64,000 nt of DNA from Neisseria sp. (GCF_030527965.1 NZ_JAUMZU010000008.1:37201-101200); one strand, 5' to 3'; shown: positions 46,158 through 57,304, counted from the stretch's first letter. Translations and numbers: made by a program. Notes: generated by a model not told the origin, from the sequence alone.

Positions 46158-46685
46158 GTGAGTAAATCGAAGCCTGTTAAAGCTTGGTATAAAGAACCTT
46201 GGCCGTGGATTTTAATGGCCGGTCCGGCGATTGTGGTTGTCGCCGCCGTTTCCACCTTTTTTATTGCCAAAACCCATAATTCGGATTTGGTCATTGATGA
46301 TTATTACAAAGACGGTAAGCACATCAACTTGCAACTGGAGCGTGACCAAGAAGCGAAAAAACGCAATATCGAAGCTCAGGTATTAATCAGCCCGACTAAT
46401 GATGTGGCCAAAGTGTTTATCAGCGGCAATTTTGATCCTAAGCAGAAAATGAGCCTTTTGTTCATGCATCCGGCACGACAAGATTTGGATCAGAAAATCA
46501 CTTTGCAGCCCGGTGCTTTGTCGGGCGATAAAAAAGAATACAATGCTATATTTAAACCGTTGCCAGCTACAGAGCATTGGTATGTGCGCGTTGAAGATGA
46601 TGCCGGAAAATGGCGTGTAGAAGATAAATGGCTGGTAAAATCAGGCAATGCGGTAATACTCAAGCCGGTAGAGAATTTGGAGTAG
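46158..46685 (+). CDS. fixH: FixH family protein
   Basis: A 175-residue protein starting at GTG 46158. One N-terminal membrane helix (about 12-35) is followed by VIDDYYKDGKHINLQLERDQEAK and a periplasmic beta domain. FixH/CcoH stabilises the cbb3 oxidase complex during assembly. It is coupled to ccoG. Confidence 0.88.
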   Translation: MSKSKPVKAWYKEPWPWILMAGPAIVVVAAVSTFFIAKTHNSDLVIDDYYKDGKHINLQLERDQEAKKRNIEAQVLISPTNDVAKVFISGNFDPKQKMSLLFMHPARQDLDQKITLQPGALSGDKKEYNAIFKPLPATEHWYVRVEDDAGKWRVEDKWLVKSGNAVILKPVENLE

Positions 46686-46719
46686 CCTTAGTGTAGATTA
46701 TTGTGTTAGTCCATTACAC

Positions 46720-46754
46720 AAAAGCTTGTCTGAAACAATCGGGCAAGCTTTTTT
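46720..46754 (+). terminator. Terminator behind fixH
   Basis: AAAGCTTG and CAAGCTTT form a stem followed by T residues. The left arm is a variant DUS (GCTTGTCTGAA). The rest of 46755-46940 shows no gene. Confidence 0.75.
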
Positions 46755-46940
46755 AATGGAGGGGTGGGTGATTATTTAGAGGTGGGTAATTATTTGTTTT
46801 TTTATTTTACCGGCCCTTTAAATTCTTATTTAGCTATAGCCTAACTATCGTGATGAGCTTGCATAAGCAAAATAAGCACTTAATGGCAATAAATAGAGCT
46901 TGGTTATGTAAGAATTATGAGTTTGTTAACGTAAAAAGGA

Positions 46941-46970
46941 AAATCCCTGAATCATAGCTGATTCAGGGAT
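46941..46970 (-). terminator. Terminator of the tRNA-Arg/tRNA-Glu unit
   Basis: AATCCCTGAATCA and TGATTCAGGGATT form a 13-bp stem on the minus strand, with a T-rich tail read toward lower positions. Confidence 0.85.
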
Positions 46971-46979
46971 TAGTATATT

Positions 46980-47054
46980 TGGCACGCCCACGGGGAATCG
47001 AACCCCGGTTACCGCCGTGAAAGGGCGATGTCCTAACCGCTAGACGATGGGCGC
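46980..47054 (-). tRNA. tRNA-Glu (anticodon TTC)
   Basis: A 75-base cloverleaf on the minus strand with encoded CCA. The anticodon arm CCGCCCTTTCACGGCGG gives TTC, and the T-arm is GGGGTTCGATTCCCC. It lies 14 bases after tRNA-Arg in the same transcript. Confidence 0.95.
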
Positions 47055-47068
47055 GGATATATTGTTTT

Positions 47069-47145
47069 TGGCGCACCCGGAGCGATTCGAACGCCCGACC
47101 CTCTGGTTCGTAGCCAGATACTCTATCCAACTGAGCTACGGGTGC
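47069..47145 (-). tRNA. tRNA-Arg (anticodon ACG)
   Basis: A 77-base cloverleaf on the minus strand with acceptor GCACCCG/CGGGTGC, anticodon arm TCTGGCTACGAACCAGA giving ACG (read as ICG), and an encoded CCA. Confidence 0.95.
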
Positions 47146-47259
47146 GAAAAAAAGAAATTATATTTTCTTGATTTTATGTTGTCAACTGTTTTCTCGCGGA
47201 GAAGGCTAAGAAAAGGTAGAATATTAAAATTGTTATTTGGATTTGATGGAAATTTGGTT

Positions 47260-48651
47260 ATGGCGGAAGCAATGAGTTGGCCTTTGTTGGCGTCTGCATT
47301 TACTCGGTTTGACCGGCCGGTCGTTATTGTGGATTTGGAAACGACCGGTGGTAATTTGCAAGACGATAGGGTTACGGAAGTGGCGTTTTTGTGTTTCGAG
47401 CATGGGCAGGTTGTGCGTTACGAATGGTTGGTTAATCCGGAAATGCCGATTCCTCCTTTTGTACAAAAATTAACGGGAATTGATGACGATATGGTCGATA
47501 GTGCGCCGGTTTTTGCCAGTTTGGCGCAAGAATTGTTGCCATTGTTACGCGGTGCGCTGATTGTGGCTCACAACAGTAAATTTGATTATACGTTTTTGTG
47601 TCAAGAGTTCCGACGTGCGGGCATAGACTTTGCGGCACCTGCTTTGTGTACGGTTCAGCTTTCCCGGAGGCTGTATCCTCAATTTCATAAGCATAATTTG
47701 GATAGCATTATTGAGCGTTGCGGTATGGTGGTGGAGAGCCGCCATCGTGCTATGGCTGATGTTTTGGTGTTGGCGGATTTTCTGGAAATGGCTTTGCAAG
47801 AGCGTGGCGTAATGGAGTTTGAAGCGCAATGCAGGGCTTTGATGAATCCGAAAATGTTACCGGCATGGTTGCCGAAAGGTTTGGCTGATCAGCTTTATGC
47901 GCTTCCGGAGCGGCATGGCGTTTTGGTTTGGTTGGATCGGAATGGTAAGGCGCTTTATTTATCGGATTATGAACGGATGTTTGCCGAAGTGGCGCTTAAT
48001 TTGAATGCAGGAAAGCCTATTTACGCGCAAGCGGCTCAATCGATTAAGATTGTTCCGGCAGTAGGCAGTTTGCATGCTTTATGGCTGAAAGCGCAATTGG
48101 CCGCGGAATACGGTTTGCCGCCGTTGCAGGAACAAGGAAAAGCTTATCTGACGGTACATTTTTATCCAAATGAAAATGGAACGTTGCAGGCGAAAATCGA
48201 ACCGTTGCGCTGTGGCCTTCATCAGGAAAAGCCTTATGGTTTGTTTTTGCATAAAAAGGCAGCTAAACGCGCGCTTTCTTTATGGGCGGCTGAAGCGGGC
48301 CTTTGTCCTTCGGTGTTGGCTATTTTGCCGCCAACTTATGCGACGGATGAACCTTGCCCTGTTAGGCAGGTTGGACGTTGTGAAGGAGAGTGCGGTACGG
48401 ATGATGATCAAGCCCGGCATAACGAACGTGTTTTGGCGGCAGCGACTTTGTTGCCGGTGGCAGATTGGGGTAGGTTACACGAAGTGGAGATCACGGAGGC
48501 TGATGCGTTTAATGGGGAAAGTATGACGTTTCGTTGTGCAAGCGGTGCCTTGCTGTTGCCGGACGGCAGCTGGTATTTTGATGCTGCCCTGCCGGCTTTG
48601 TTGAAAAGTAAATTTAAACGAGGCAGAGCGGTTTTTAAAGAACTGGGGTAG
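47260..48651 (+). CDS. DnaQ-like 3'-5' exonuclease fused to a degenerate GIY-YIG-like region
   Basis: A 463-residue protein from ATG 47260. The frame is open from 47047 but would run through tRNA-Arg. The exonuclease domain (15-180) is complete: D25-x-E27 (VDLETTGG), D109 (NSKFDYTFL) and H162…D167 (HRAMAD), the DEDDh set. A region at 215-240 (LPERHGVLVWLDRNGKALYLS) follows, placed like the GIY-YIG module of the exonuclease/UvrC-Cho fusion proteins, but the GIY and YIG tyrosines are not conserved. A C-terminal part has a conserved cluster of four cysteines (about 380-405). A role in DNA repair is likely. Confidence 0.82.
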   Translation: MAEAMSWPLLASAFTRFDRPVVIVDLETTGGNLQDDRVTEVAFLCFEHGQVVRYEWLVNPEMPIPPFVQKLTGIDDDMVDSAPVFASLAQELLPLLRGALIVAHNSKFDYTFLCQEFRRAGIDFAAPALCTVQLSRRLYPQFHKHNLDSIIERCGMVVESRHRAMADVLVLADFLEMALQERGVMEFEAQCRALMNPKMLPAWLPKGLADQLYALPERHGVLVWLDRNGKALYLSDYERMFAEVALNLNAGKPIYAQAAQSIKIVPAVGSLHALWLKAQLAAEYGLPPLQEQGKAYLTVHFYPNENGTLQAKIEPLRCGLHQEKPYGLFLHKKAAKRALSLWAAEAGLCPSVLAILPPTYATDEPCPVRQVGRCEGECGTDDDQARHNERVLAAATLLPVADWGRLHEVEITEADAFNGESMTFRCASGALLLPDGSWYFDAALPALLKSKFKRGRAVFKELG

Positions 48652-48724
48652 TTGAGGAGGGGGATTTAGGCGTAATGATTTTGGGGTAGCCTGATGCCGG
48701 TAGTATGTTTTCAATATGATAATC

Positions 48725-48763
48725 AAAAAGCCTGTCTGAAAATGTTTTCAGGCAGGCTTTTTA
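48725..48763. terminator. Bidirectional DUS-pair terminator
   Basis: AAAAAGCCTGTCTGAAAA and its near-perfect inverse (one mismatch) lie between the convergent exonuclease and htpX genes. Confidence 0.8.
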
Positions 48764-48783
48764 TCGAAATAATAAGTTTACGT

Positions 48784-49626
48784 TTACATGTTTTGCAAGC
48801 GGGCAATGCGGTTGTCTAGGCTTGGGTGGGTGCTTAAGAGTGAATCTTTAGCATCGCTGGCAATGCCCATTGCCGTCATGTCTTGTGGCAGGTCGCTCGG
48901 ATTGCCTTTTAGGCGTTGTAAGGCGGCGATCATTTTAGGTGCGCCGACCAGCTTGGCGGCTCCTGCGTCGGCACGGTATTCGCGCTGGCGGCTGAACCAC
49001 ATAACGATGATGCTGGCCAGAAATCCGAACAGGACTTGCAATACCATGCTGACGATAAAATAGATGCCGTTGCTGGTTTCGCCGCGATCGTTGGTGGCAA
49101 CCATATTGGAAATGATGCGAGATAGGAAAACGACAAATGTATTGACCACGCCTTGAATCAGAGTCAGAGTAACCATATCGCCATTGCCGATATGGGCCAT
49201 TTCGTGCGCCAATACGGCTTCGACTTCGCCTCGGTTCATATGGTTTAACAAACCGGTGCTGACGGCAACCAGAGAGTGATTTTTACTTGCTCCGGTAGCG
49301 AAGGCATTCGGTTCGGGCGAATCGTAAATGGCGACTTCGGGGGTATTGAGATTCCATTGGCGGGCTTGGGCTTCTACGGTGCCGAGCAGCCAGGTTTCCA
49401 ACTCGTTTTCAGGCTGGGTAATGACTTGGGCACCGACGGAACGTTTGGCTACCATTTTAGAGGTAAGTAGTGAAATGATGGAGCCGGTAAAGCCGATAAC
49501 GGCGGAAAAACCGAGCAGCCCTGCAACGTTATTAGGATTGCCGTTTAATCCTAATATGCTCAAGATGATGCTGATAACAACTAAAACGGCAATATTTGTT
49601 AGTAAGAATAAGAATATGCGTTTCAC
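48784..49626 (-). CDS. htpX: Membrane zinc metalloprotease HtpX
   Basis: A 280-residue inner-membrane protease of the M48 family with two N-terminal helices (residues 4-26 and 36-55). The zinc motif HEMAH is at 141-145, two helices lie around 155-210, and the third ligand is in the [11 protein letters not shown] segment (about 222). It degrades misfolded membrane proteins with FtsH. Confidence 0.95.
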   Translation of the reverse strand: MKRIFLFLLTNIAVLVVISIILSILGLNGNPNNVAGLLGFSAVIGFTGSIISLLTSKMVAKRSVGAQVITQPENELETWLLGTVEAQARQWNLNTPEVAIYDSPEPNAFATGASKNHSLVAVSTGLLNHMNRGEVEAVLAHEMAHIGNGDMVTLTLIQGVVNTFVVFLSRIISNMVATNDRGETSNGIYFIVSMVLQVLFGFLASIIVMWFSRQREYRADAGAAKLVGAPKMIAALQRLKGNPSDLPQDMTAMGIASDAKDSLLSTHPSLDNRIARLQNM

Positions 49627-49763
49627 GGATTTCCCTTCTTGTATATGTGTGGTTTGGTCTCAAAACTGAGCGCTTATTTTCGCAAAAAGCATACTAAAGA
49701 AATAGCGGGATTTCGGAAAAGGTATGCAAATTTGTATGGGTTTATTGAAGGTATTTAAACAAG

Positions 49764-49811
49764 ATGCCTGTCTGCAAGTAATAAATTTTCATAGTTTTCA
49801 GACAGGCTTTT
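49764..49811. terminator. DUS-pair terminator behind proA
   Basis: ATGCCTGTCTG (49766 on) and a full inverted DUS near 49797-49808 flank a loop of about 25 bases. The left copy is imperfect. Confidence 0.5.
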
Positions 49812-49840
49812 GTTTGTATGGCATAAATGATAATCAGTAT

Positions 49841-51100
49841 TTAGTTTCTGATTTGCCCGTTACCGAGAACAATCCATTTTTGGCTGGTCAAGCCTTGCAA
49901 GCCGACAGGGCCGCGGACATGGATTTTATCGGTGGAAATGCCGATTTCCGCGCCTAAACCATATTCAAAACCATCGGCGAAACGGGTTGAGGCGTTGACC
50001 ATCACGCTGGCGCTGTCAACCTGCCGCAGGAAGGTTTGGGCGTCGGTGTACGATTCGGTGATGATGCTGTCGGTGTGATGGCTGCCGTAGGTATTGATGT
50101 GGGAGATGGCTTCTTCCAGAGAGGAAACGGTTTTAATGGAAAGTATCGGTGCGAGGTATTCGGTATGCCAATCGGCTTCGTCTGCGGCTGTGATGCCGGG
50201 CAAAATAGCAGTAACCTGAGGGCTGCCGCGCAATTCGACGCCTTTCTCGGCATATTGTGCGGCCAATAGAGGCAGGATTTCGGCTGCACGTTTTTCGTGA
50301 ACCAATAAGGTTTCCATAGTGTTGCAGGTGCCGTAACGAGAGGTTTTGGCATTGAAGGCGATGGAAACCGCTTTTTCCGTATCGGCACTTTGGTCGATAT
50401 AGATGTGGCAAATGCCATCGAGATGCTTGATAACGGGTACGCGTGCTTCCGCCGAAATGCGGGCAACTAAGTTCTTCCCGCCGCGTGGGATAACTACGTC
50501 GATTAAATCGGGGCTTTGCAACATGACGCCGACGCCTTCCCGGTCGGTCTGCTCGATAAAGGCGACGGCACCGCCGGGCAAGCCTGCCTCCTGCAAAGCC
50601 TGCGTGATTAATCGCGCAATGGCCGCATTGCTGCGAAAGGCCTCGCTGCCGCCGCGTAAAATGCAGGCATTGCCGGATTTGAGACATAGTGCGGCCGCGT
50701 CGACGGTAACATTGGGGCGCGATTCGTAAATAATGCCGATCACACCGAGCGGTACGCGCATTTTGCCGATTTGCAGGCCGTTAGGGCGGATACGGAATTC
50801 ATCCATTTCACCTATGGGATCGGGCAGAGCGGCAATTTGACGCAGGCCTTCGCACATGCTTTCTATGGTTTTTTCGGAGAGCTTAAGACGATCCAGCAGG
50901 GCGGTATCCAAACCTTTGGCTTCGGCAGCGGCCATATCTTCCTGGTTGGCAGCGAGAATCTCGGTTTCTTTTTGTTTGATGAGTTGAGCCAGAAGCAAAA
51001 GAGCCGCATTTTTTTGTGCGCTGGTTGCCGACGCCATTTCATAAAAAGCGTCTTTGGCCGCCTGAGCCCGCCCGCGTACATATTCTTGAATATTCTGCAT
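49841..51100 (-). CDS. proA: Gamma-glutamyl phosphate reductase
   Basis: A 419-residue NADPH-dependent dehydrogenase, the second step of proline synthesis. The start is ATG 51100 ([10 protein letters not shown]); a GTG at 51109 is in frame. The active-site cysteine lies in [17 protein letters not shown] (about residue 255). [27 protein letters not shown] is the dinucleotide-binding part. No proB is adjacent. Confidence 0.95.
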   Translation of the reverse strand: MQNIQEYVRGRAQAAKDAFYEMASATSAQKNAALLLLAQLIKQKETEILAANQEDMAAAEAKGLDTALLDRLKLSEKTIESMCEGLRQIAALPDPIGEMDEFRIRPNGLQIGKMRVPLGVIGIIYESRPNVTVDAAALCLKSGNACILRGGSEAFRSNAAIARLITQALQEAGLPGGAVAFIEQTDREGVGVMLQSPDLIDVVIPRGGKNLVARISAEARVPVIKHLDGICHIYIDQSADTEKAVSIAFNAKTSRYGTCNTMETLLVHEKRAAEILPLLAAQYAEKGVELRGSPQVTAILPGITAADEADWHTEYLAPILSIKTVSSLEEAISHINTYGSHHTDSIITESYTDAQTFLRQVDSASVMVNASTRFADGFEYGLGAEIGISTDKIHVRGPVGLQGLTSQKWIVLGNGQIRN

Positions 51101-51523
51101 AGGTTTCACTTGTTTCTCGTTGGTTGGGTTGATATCCGTAAAATTATTGGAGCTTTTGAGTTTTGTAAAGCATTAGACGGAGCGTCTTTAAAAAATGGTT
51201 AAGATTGGTGTGCAGAGTTAGGCTATAAATACGGTTATGTTTAAATAATGAAAATGCTTATGGCATTTTATTGATATTAGTCAATTTTAAAAAGGAGATT
51301 TAAGGCATTTTGAGCGTAAACATTGGTAAAAATGCTCAATAGAAACATAGTCAAATGTCATTTAATCGTTTAAACGACCATATTTCCAAGCATGAATAAA
51401 AATTCTATGAATTGCATTAAAATTTACAATCTATAACGTTAATCGTGATTAATGCGGATTATTGTTATTTGATTGAAAAATAAACAAATGAATATTAATA
51501 ATTACTCAAATTAGGAGTGCTTC
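51101..51523. other. AT-rich intergenic region
   Basis: Divergent upstream region of proA and the membrane-protein gene. No ORF, RNA or convincing promoter is seen. A short palindrome CGTTTAAACG lies at 51367-51376. Confidence 0.5.
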
Positions 51524-52108
51524 ATGGAAATGTACGCAAAAACAATATTAGTATTTTTGCATTTTTTATTGGCTGCGCTGGCATTGGCGCAAGTTATTCG
51601 AACTGATTATTTAGTGTTGAAAAATTATACCAAACCGTTGGGCGAAACGGTGGTGGCCGCTATTTCGGAAACCAAACGAATCGCGTGTTGGAGCTTGGCA
51701 TTGCTTTATTTGACTGGTGGTTTATTGGTGTTGTATGGCATGAATACTAATCCGGCGTATATGTCTAATGAAAAACTTTGGGTGAAATTTATTTGCGTCG
51801 GTGTTTTAACACTGAACGGTTATTTGGTGCATAAGCTGGATAAGCATGTACGGGTTGGTTCGACTTTGTCGGAATTTCCGCTGTCGTTTGCATTGCAAAT
51901 GGCTGTTGTAGGGGCAATCAGTTCGTCAAGCTGGATTTTTGCTTGTTTGTTGGGCATCGCCCGTGCTTGGAATGGCAAGCTCCCGTTTGTTGAGGTGATG
52001 ACTTATTATGGTGCTACGGTAGTGCTGGCAATTTGCGTGAGCATCGGATTTACTTTGCTGGTTAGAACCCGTCTGACTTATCCCGACAAACGTTTTAGAC
52101 ATGATTAA
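51524..52108 (+). CDS. Integral membrane protein of unknown function
   Basis: A 194-residue protein with five predicted membrane helices (about 6-26, 53-75, 83-103, 120-145 and 160-185). Charged, conserved-looking pairs lie at helix ends (RTDYLVLK; SETKRIACW; HKLDKHVR). A good ribosome site (TTAGGAG) precedes the start. I do not recognise the family. Size and helix spacing recall DUF2214/DUF2269-like proteins. Confidence 0.7.
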   Translation: MEMYAKTILVFLHFLLAALALAQVIRTDYLVLKNYTKPLGETVVAAISETKRIACWSLALLYLTGGLLVLYGMNTNPAYMSNEKLWVKFICVGVLTLNGYLVHKLDKHVRVGSTLSEFPLSFALQMAVVGAISSSSWIFACLLGIARAWNGKLPFVEVMTYYGATVVLAICVSIGFTLLVRTRLTYPDKRFRHD

Positions 52109-52165
52109 CCAATTGTATTTTTAAGTGAACCGCTTTGGCTGTAAAGCGCCAAGGTTTTAAGAAAC

Positions 52166-52201
52166 AAAAAAAAGCGCACGATTTTCGGTGCGCTTTTTTT
52201 T
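52166..52201. terminator. Bidirectional rho-independent terminator
   Basis: AAAAAAAGCGCAC and GTGCGCTTTTTTT form a strong stem between convergent genes (the membrane protein and trxB). Confidence 0.92.
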
Positions 52202-52214
52202 GTTTGGCGAAACT

Positions 52215-53171
<957 letters not shown>

Positions 53172-53190
53172 TTATCCTGCTTTCGGGTTG

Positions 53191-53219
53191 TTTCAGACAG
53201 GCATGATGCCTGTCTGAAA
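53191..53219. terminator. DUS palindrome
   Basis: Two DUS in opposite orientation overlap through CATGATG and form a 13-bp stem between trxB and the lipoprotein gene. Confidence 0.65.
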
Positions 53220-53259
53220 TATTGTTGGCAATGGGATGGGTAGATTGTTCAGCCGGGTT

Positions 53260-53832
53260 TTAACGGCGGCGACCAAAACCGCGGCCGAGGCCGAAGCTGC
53301 GCTGCTGGCGGGGTTGTTGGTAATTGTTTGGTGCTTTGTTGGTTTGGCGGTAGGCCGAGGAATTGGCTTGCCGGGCGGCTTGTTGACGCGGGGTCAGCTT
53401 ATTGGGGACTTGTGCCGTTTTGCCGCGGTATTGTTGGGCGTATTGGGTACGGACTTGCTGTGCTGCTGCGCTGTTGGCAGGCGCTCTGGTAAATTTGTTG
53501 GCCAAGGCGTTGCCGATAAAGGCGCCGGCTGCGGCACCGACCAAACTTTGCAGCAACCAGCTTCCGGTAGATGAATCGTACATATATTGTTGGCCGTCGT
53601 TGCCTGTAACGATTTCGCCGTTTTTGCCTTTTTCCTGTGCTTCGGCGGGCAAGGTTTCGTTGACTGCGCTGGCGGCAAGTTGGTAAACGGTGCCGTCTTG
53701 TTGCGCTTGCAACTGGGCGATTTGTTCTTGCTGGGCTTTGAGTTGTGCTTCAAGCTTGGCTTGTTTGCTGTCGCCGCAGGCAGAAAGAATAAGGGATGCG
53801 GTAAGGCCGAGTAGGACTAGATGTTTTTTCAT
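53260..53832 (-). CDS. Lipoprotein with coiled coil and glycine-zipper-like segment
   Basis: A 190-residue protein from ATG 53832 (the frame is open to 53862). A signal peptide ends in the lipobox LSAC (Cys19). A short Gln/Ala coiled coil (KLEAQLKAQQEQIAQLQAQQ) is followed by a small-residue hydrophobic segment LVGAAAGAFIGNALANKF (about 118-135), and the C-terminus is Gln/Arg/Gly-rich (SFGLGRGFGRRR). It is an outer-membrane-anchored protein of unknown function. The hydrophobic stretch resembles glycine-zipper envelope proteins. Confidence 0.75.
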   Translation of the reverse strand: MKKHLVLLGLTASLILSACGDSKQAKLEAQLKAQQEQIAQLQAQQDGTVYQLAASAVNETLPAEAQEKGKNGEIVTGNDGQQYMYDSSTGSWLLQSLVGAAAGAFIGNALANKFTRAPANSAAAQQVRTQYAQQYRGKTAQVPNKLTPRQQAARQANSSAYRQTNKAPNNYQQPRQQRSFGLGRGFGRRR

Positions 53833-53912
53833 GATTCGGTTCCGACTTAAGGTATTAAACAAATTTCAATATGGTGTATTTTTAAATTAATTCAACTTGC
53901 TTTGCTGAATAA

Positions 53913-53943
53913 AATGCCTGTCTGAAATTTTCAGACAGGCATT
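53913..53943. terminator. DUS-pair terminator behind typA
   Basis: ATGCCTGTCTGAAA and TTTTCAGACAGGCAT form a perfect stem directly behind the typA stop codon. Confidence 0.8.
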
Positions 53944-53951
53944 GTTCGGAT

Positions 53952-55763
53952 TTAGTCTAGTTTTTTGAAGTGTTTGCGGCGCTCGTTTTCTTGTAAGTAA
54001 CGTTTGCGCAAGCGGATGGATTTCGGCGTGATTTCCACCAGTTCGTCATCATCAATAAACTCTACCGCGCTTTCCAGAGTGAGTTTTATCGGCGTGGTCA
54101 GGCGTACGGCTTCGTCGGTGCCGCTGGCACGGACGTTGGTCAGCTTCTTGCCTTTGAGCGGGTTGACCACCAAATCGTTATCGCGACTGTGGATACCGAT
54201 AATCATGCCTTCGTAGATTTTTTCGCCGGGCGAAACAAACATGCGACCGCGGTCTTCCAGATTCCATAAAGCATAAGCCACGGCTTCGCCTTGTTCTTGA
54301 GAAACCAGCACGCCGTTGTGGCGGCCGGGCATATCGGGTTTGACCGGAGCATAGTCGTCGAACACGTGGCTCATCAGGCCGGTGCCGCGCGTCATGGTCA
54401 TGAACTCACCTTGAAAGCCGATGAGGCCGCGGGCGGGAATGTGGTATTCGAGGCGGGTGCGACCATTGCCGTCGCTTTCCATATTGGTCAGCTCGCCGCG
54501 GCGACGACCCAGCTCTTCCATGACAGCGCCTTGGTTGTCGTCGGGAACGTCAACGGTAAGGTTTTCATACGGCTCGCATTTCTGGCCGTCAATATCGCGG
54601 TAAACCACGCGCGGCTTGCCTACGGCCAGCTCATAGCCTTCACGGCGCATGTTTTCCAGCAAGATGGTCAAATGCAACTCGCCGCGGCCGGATACGCGGA
54701 ATATGTCGGCATCCGCCGTATCTTCCACTCTTAATGCAACGTTGGTCAGTAATTCTTTCTGCAAGCGATCGCGGATTTGGCGCGAGGTAACGAATTTACC
54801 TTCGGTTCCGGCCAGCGGGCTGGTGTTTACCATGAAATCCATCGTCAGAGTCGGCTCGTCTACGCTCAACATCGGCAGACCGACAGGATTGTCTTTATCG
54901 GAAATGGTCACGCCGATGCCGATTTCTTCCAAACCGGAAATAATGATGATATCGCCCGCTTCCGCTTCTTCTAACGGCACGCGTTCCAAACCTTTGAAGC
55001 CGAGCAGTTGGTTGATTCGGCCTTGTGCCACTTGTTGCTCATGATTCATAACGGCAACCACTTGGCCCGGTTTGATGCGGCCATTCAAAATGCGGCCGAT
55101 ACCGAGACGGCCGGTATAGTTGTCGTAGTCGAGCTGGGAAATTTGCAGCTGCAGCGGTTTGTTGGCATCGCCGGAGGGCGGCGGGGTGTGTTTCAGAATG
55201 GTTTCAAACAGCGGGCGCATATCGCTGCTGTCGTCGGCTTCGTTCATCTTGGCGAAGCCGGACAGACCGGATGCGTAAACAATGGGGAAATCCAGTTGCT
55301 CGTCGGTAGCGCCGAGATTGTCGAACAATTCAAAGGTTTGGTCGATAACCCAGCTCGGGCGGGCGCTGGGTTTGTCGATTTTATTGATGACCACAATAGG
55401 GCGCAGGCCGAGAGCCAAGGCTTTTTTGGTTACGAAACGGGTTTGCGGCATCGGACCTTCTTGTGCGTCTACCAGCAATACCACGCAATCAACCATACCC
55501 AATACACGTTCTACTTCGCCTCCGAAATCAGCGTGTCCGGGGGTGTCGACGATATTGATGTGGTAGCCCTCGTATTCGATGGCGGTGTTTTTGGCAAGAA
55601 TGGTAATGCCGCGCTCTTTTTCAAGATCGTTGCTGTCCATAACGCGCTCGTCAACCTGCTGGTTGGCGCGAAAGGTGCCGGATTGGCGCAGAAGTTGGTC
55701 GACCAGCGTGGTTTTGCCGTGGTCGACGTGGGCGATAATCGCAATGTTGCGGATTTGTTTCAT
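53952..55763 (-). CDS. typA: Translational GTPase TypA/BipA
   Basis: A 603-residue EF-G-like GTPase acting in ribosome assembly and stress adaptation. G1 is [12 protein letters not shown] (residues 11-22), the G2 region [19 protein letters not shown]3 [14 protein letters not shown] and G4 [10 protein letters not shown]. The BipA-specific C-terminal domain contains [16 protein letters not shown] and [22 protein letters not shown]. It is a single gene with a DUS-pair terminator. Confidence 0.97.
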   Translation of the reverse strand: MKQIRNIAIIAHVDHGKTTLVDQLLRQSGTFRANQQVDERVMDSNDLEKERGITILAKNTAIEYEGYHINIVDTPGHADFGGEVERVLGMVDCVVLLVDAQEGPMPQTRFVTKKALALGLRPIVVINKIDKPSARPSWVIDQTFELFDNLGATDEQLDFPIVYASGLSGFAKMNEADDSSDMRPLFETILKHTPPPSGDANKPLQLQISQLDYDNYTGRLGIGRILNGRIKPGQVVAVMNHEQQVAQGRINQLLGFKGLERVPLEEAEAGDIIIISGLEEIGIGVTISDKDNPVGLPMLSVDEPTLTMDFMVNTSPLAGTEGKFVTSRQIRDRLQKELLTNVALRVEDTADADIFRVSGRGELHLTILLENMRREGYELAVGKPRVVYRDIDGQKCEPYENLTVDVPDDNQGAVMEELGRRRGELTNMESDGNGRTRLEYHIPARGLIGFQGEFMTMTRGTGLMSHVFDDYAPVKPDMPGRHNGVLVSQEQGEAVAYALWNLEDRGRMFVSPGEKIYEGMIIGIHSRDNDLVVNPLKGKKLTNVRASGTDEAVRLTTPIKLTLESAVEFIDDDELVEITPKSIRLRKRYLQENERRKHFKKLD

Positions 55764-56111
55764 GTTGTTTGTGCTTTAGCTAAATTTGAAAAACTGTGAA
55801 TTATAACATGCTTTTATTTGGGGATACGGCGGAATATTCAGCAGCAAAAAACAACAGTTTAGGGTTAATTTATGTAAATCATAAATATGATTGATAGAGC
55901 TTATCAAAATCATCTCCAACAAAATGTCATAGAAAACAAGAAAATGATATTTTTCGGGCTGAAAAATTGGACGGGTTGTTGTTGATAATTGTTTGTATTT
56001 TAAATAGAAAAATTGAAAAAAATAAAATTGTTGCTAGAATTGCGACTTGAATAAATACACGCAGTCGTTAAAAAAACATCAAGCCACTATGGGGTGGTTG
56101 AAAGGAAAATC
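55764..56111. other. Divergent AT-rich region between typA and bfrA
   Basis: No gene. A likely bfrA promoter is at 56013-56040. GATAATTG at about 55984 resembles half of a Fur site. Confidence 0.45.
56013..56040 (+). promoter_or_regulatory. Probable bfrAB promoter
   Basis: TTGAAA (56013-56018), a 16-base spacer and TAGAAT (56035-56040) give a leader of about 65 bases before bfrA. Confidence 0.5.
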
Positions 56112-56576
56112 ATGCAAGGCAATCAAGCTGTAATCGATTATATGAATGAATTGTTGGCCGGAGAGCTGGCCGCTCGCGATCAATATTTTATCCATTCCCG
56201 TATGTATGCGGAATGGGGTTATAACAAACTGTTTGACCGCATCGGTCATGAAATGGAAGATGAAACCGGCCATGCCGAACAGTTTATCCGTCGTATTTTA
56301 ATGCTGGGTGGCACGCCGAAAATGGTTCCTGCCGCATTGAATTTGGGCACCGACGTGCCTTCCATGTTGAAAGCAGATTTGGAAACCGAATTTGAAGTTC
56401 GTGCGGCTTTGAAAAAAGGCATCCGTCTTTGCGAAGAGCATCAAGATTACGTTACCCGTGAATTGATGGTTGAGCAATTGAAAGATACGGAAGAAGATCA
56501 TGCCCACTGGCTGGAACAACAATTGCGCTTGATTGACATGGTTGGTTTGAACAATTACTTGCAAAGCCAGGTTTGA
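56112..56576 (+). CDS. bfrA: Bacterioferritin A subunit (ferroxidase type)
   Basis: A 154-residue ferritin-like subunit from ATG 56112 with AAAGGAAAA upstream. The ferroxidase ligands E18, E51, H54, E93 (equivalent to E94), E127 and H130 are all present. Position 52, the haem-ligating methionine of bacterioferritins, is threonine. The subunit should therefore oxidise iron but not hold haem, and must pair with BfrB. bfrB follows after 27 bases. Confidence 0.93.
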   Translation: MQGNQAVIDYMNELLAGELAARDQYFIHSRMYAEWGYNKLFDRIGHEMEDETGHAEQFIRRILMLGGTPKMVPAALNLGTDVPSMLKADLETEFEVRAALKKGIRLCEEHQDYVTRELMVEQLKDTEEDHAHWLEQQLRLIDMVGLNNYLQSQV

Positions 56577-56603
56577 TTTCGGATTCGATGAAAGGAATCA
56601 ATT

Positions 56604-57077
56604 ATGCAAGGTGATCGTTCCGTTATCCGCGAGCTGAATAAAAACTTAGGCTTGCTGCTGATAACCATTAACCAATACTTCCTGCATGCCCGTATTTTGA
56701 AAAATTGGGGTTTTGAGGAATTGAGCGAGAATTTCTACAAGCAATCGATTGTGGAAATGAAGGCTGCGGATAAAATTATTGAGCGCATTCTGATGCTTGA
56801 AGGTTTACCAAACCTGCAAGAATTGGGTAAATTGTTGATTGGTGAAAACGCTCAAGAAATTATTCAATGCGATTTAACGAAAGAGCAGGAAAAACATGAC
56901 GCATTGGTCGCAGCCATTGCCGAATGCGAGGCTAAGCAAGATTATGTCAGCCGAGCCCTGTTGGCCAAGTTGAAAGATACCAACGAAGAACACATTGATT
57001 GGTTGGAAACCCAGCAAGAGATGATTGTTGAGTTGGGTCTGCAAAATTATTTACAAACCGCAGCGCAAGAGGATTAA
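56604..57077 (+). CDS. bfrB: Bacterioferritin B subunit (haem-binding type)
   Basis: A 157-residue subunit. Met52 (VEMKAAD) is present for haem, but three ferroxidase positions are changed: E18 is Leu, H54 is Ala and E127 is Asn. E51, E94 and H130 remain. With BfrA it forms the mixed 24-mer known from gonococcus, in which the two jobs are split. AAAGGAAT precedes the start. Confidence 0.93.
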   Translation: MQGDRSVIRELNKNLGLLLITINQYFLHARILKNWGFEELSENFYKQSIVEMKAADKIIERILMLEGLPNLQELGKLLIGENAQEIIQCDLTKEQEKHDALVAAIAECEAKQDYVSRALLAKLKDTNEEHIDWLETQQEMIVELGLQNYLQTAAQED

Positions 57078-57148
57078 GCCGGTTCGCCTGCTTAATATAA
57101 TACACAAACCTACCAAAGCAAACAGCTTTTGCGCAAGCTGGAAAAGAA

Positions 57149-57178
57149 GCGGCCTGCCTTAACCGGCAGGCCGTTTTA
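57149..57178 (+). terminator. Rho-independent terminator of bfrAB
   Basis: CGGCCTGCC and GGCAGGCCG form a 9-bp GC-rich stem followed by TTTTATT. A DUS pair at 57197-57243 (CATGCCTGTCTGAAA and its inverse) follows as a second hairpin. Confidence 0.85.
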
Positions 57179-57304
57179 TTACCGTGTTTCTCCGCTCCAT
57201 GCCTGTCTGAAAAGGATAAGCTTAGCGTTTCAGACAGGCATGGTTAAAGCGGAAAACTTATGCTATAAGATAAAGACATTTTCATTTGGAAAGACAAAAC
57301 CGTC

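Noticed and set aside
47047..47259. Long N-terminal extension of the exonuclease frame
   Set aside because: It would be read through the tRNA-Arg gene; the family start and spacing favour ATG 47260.
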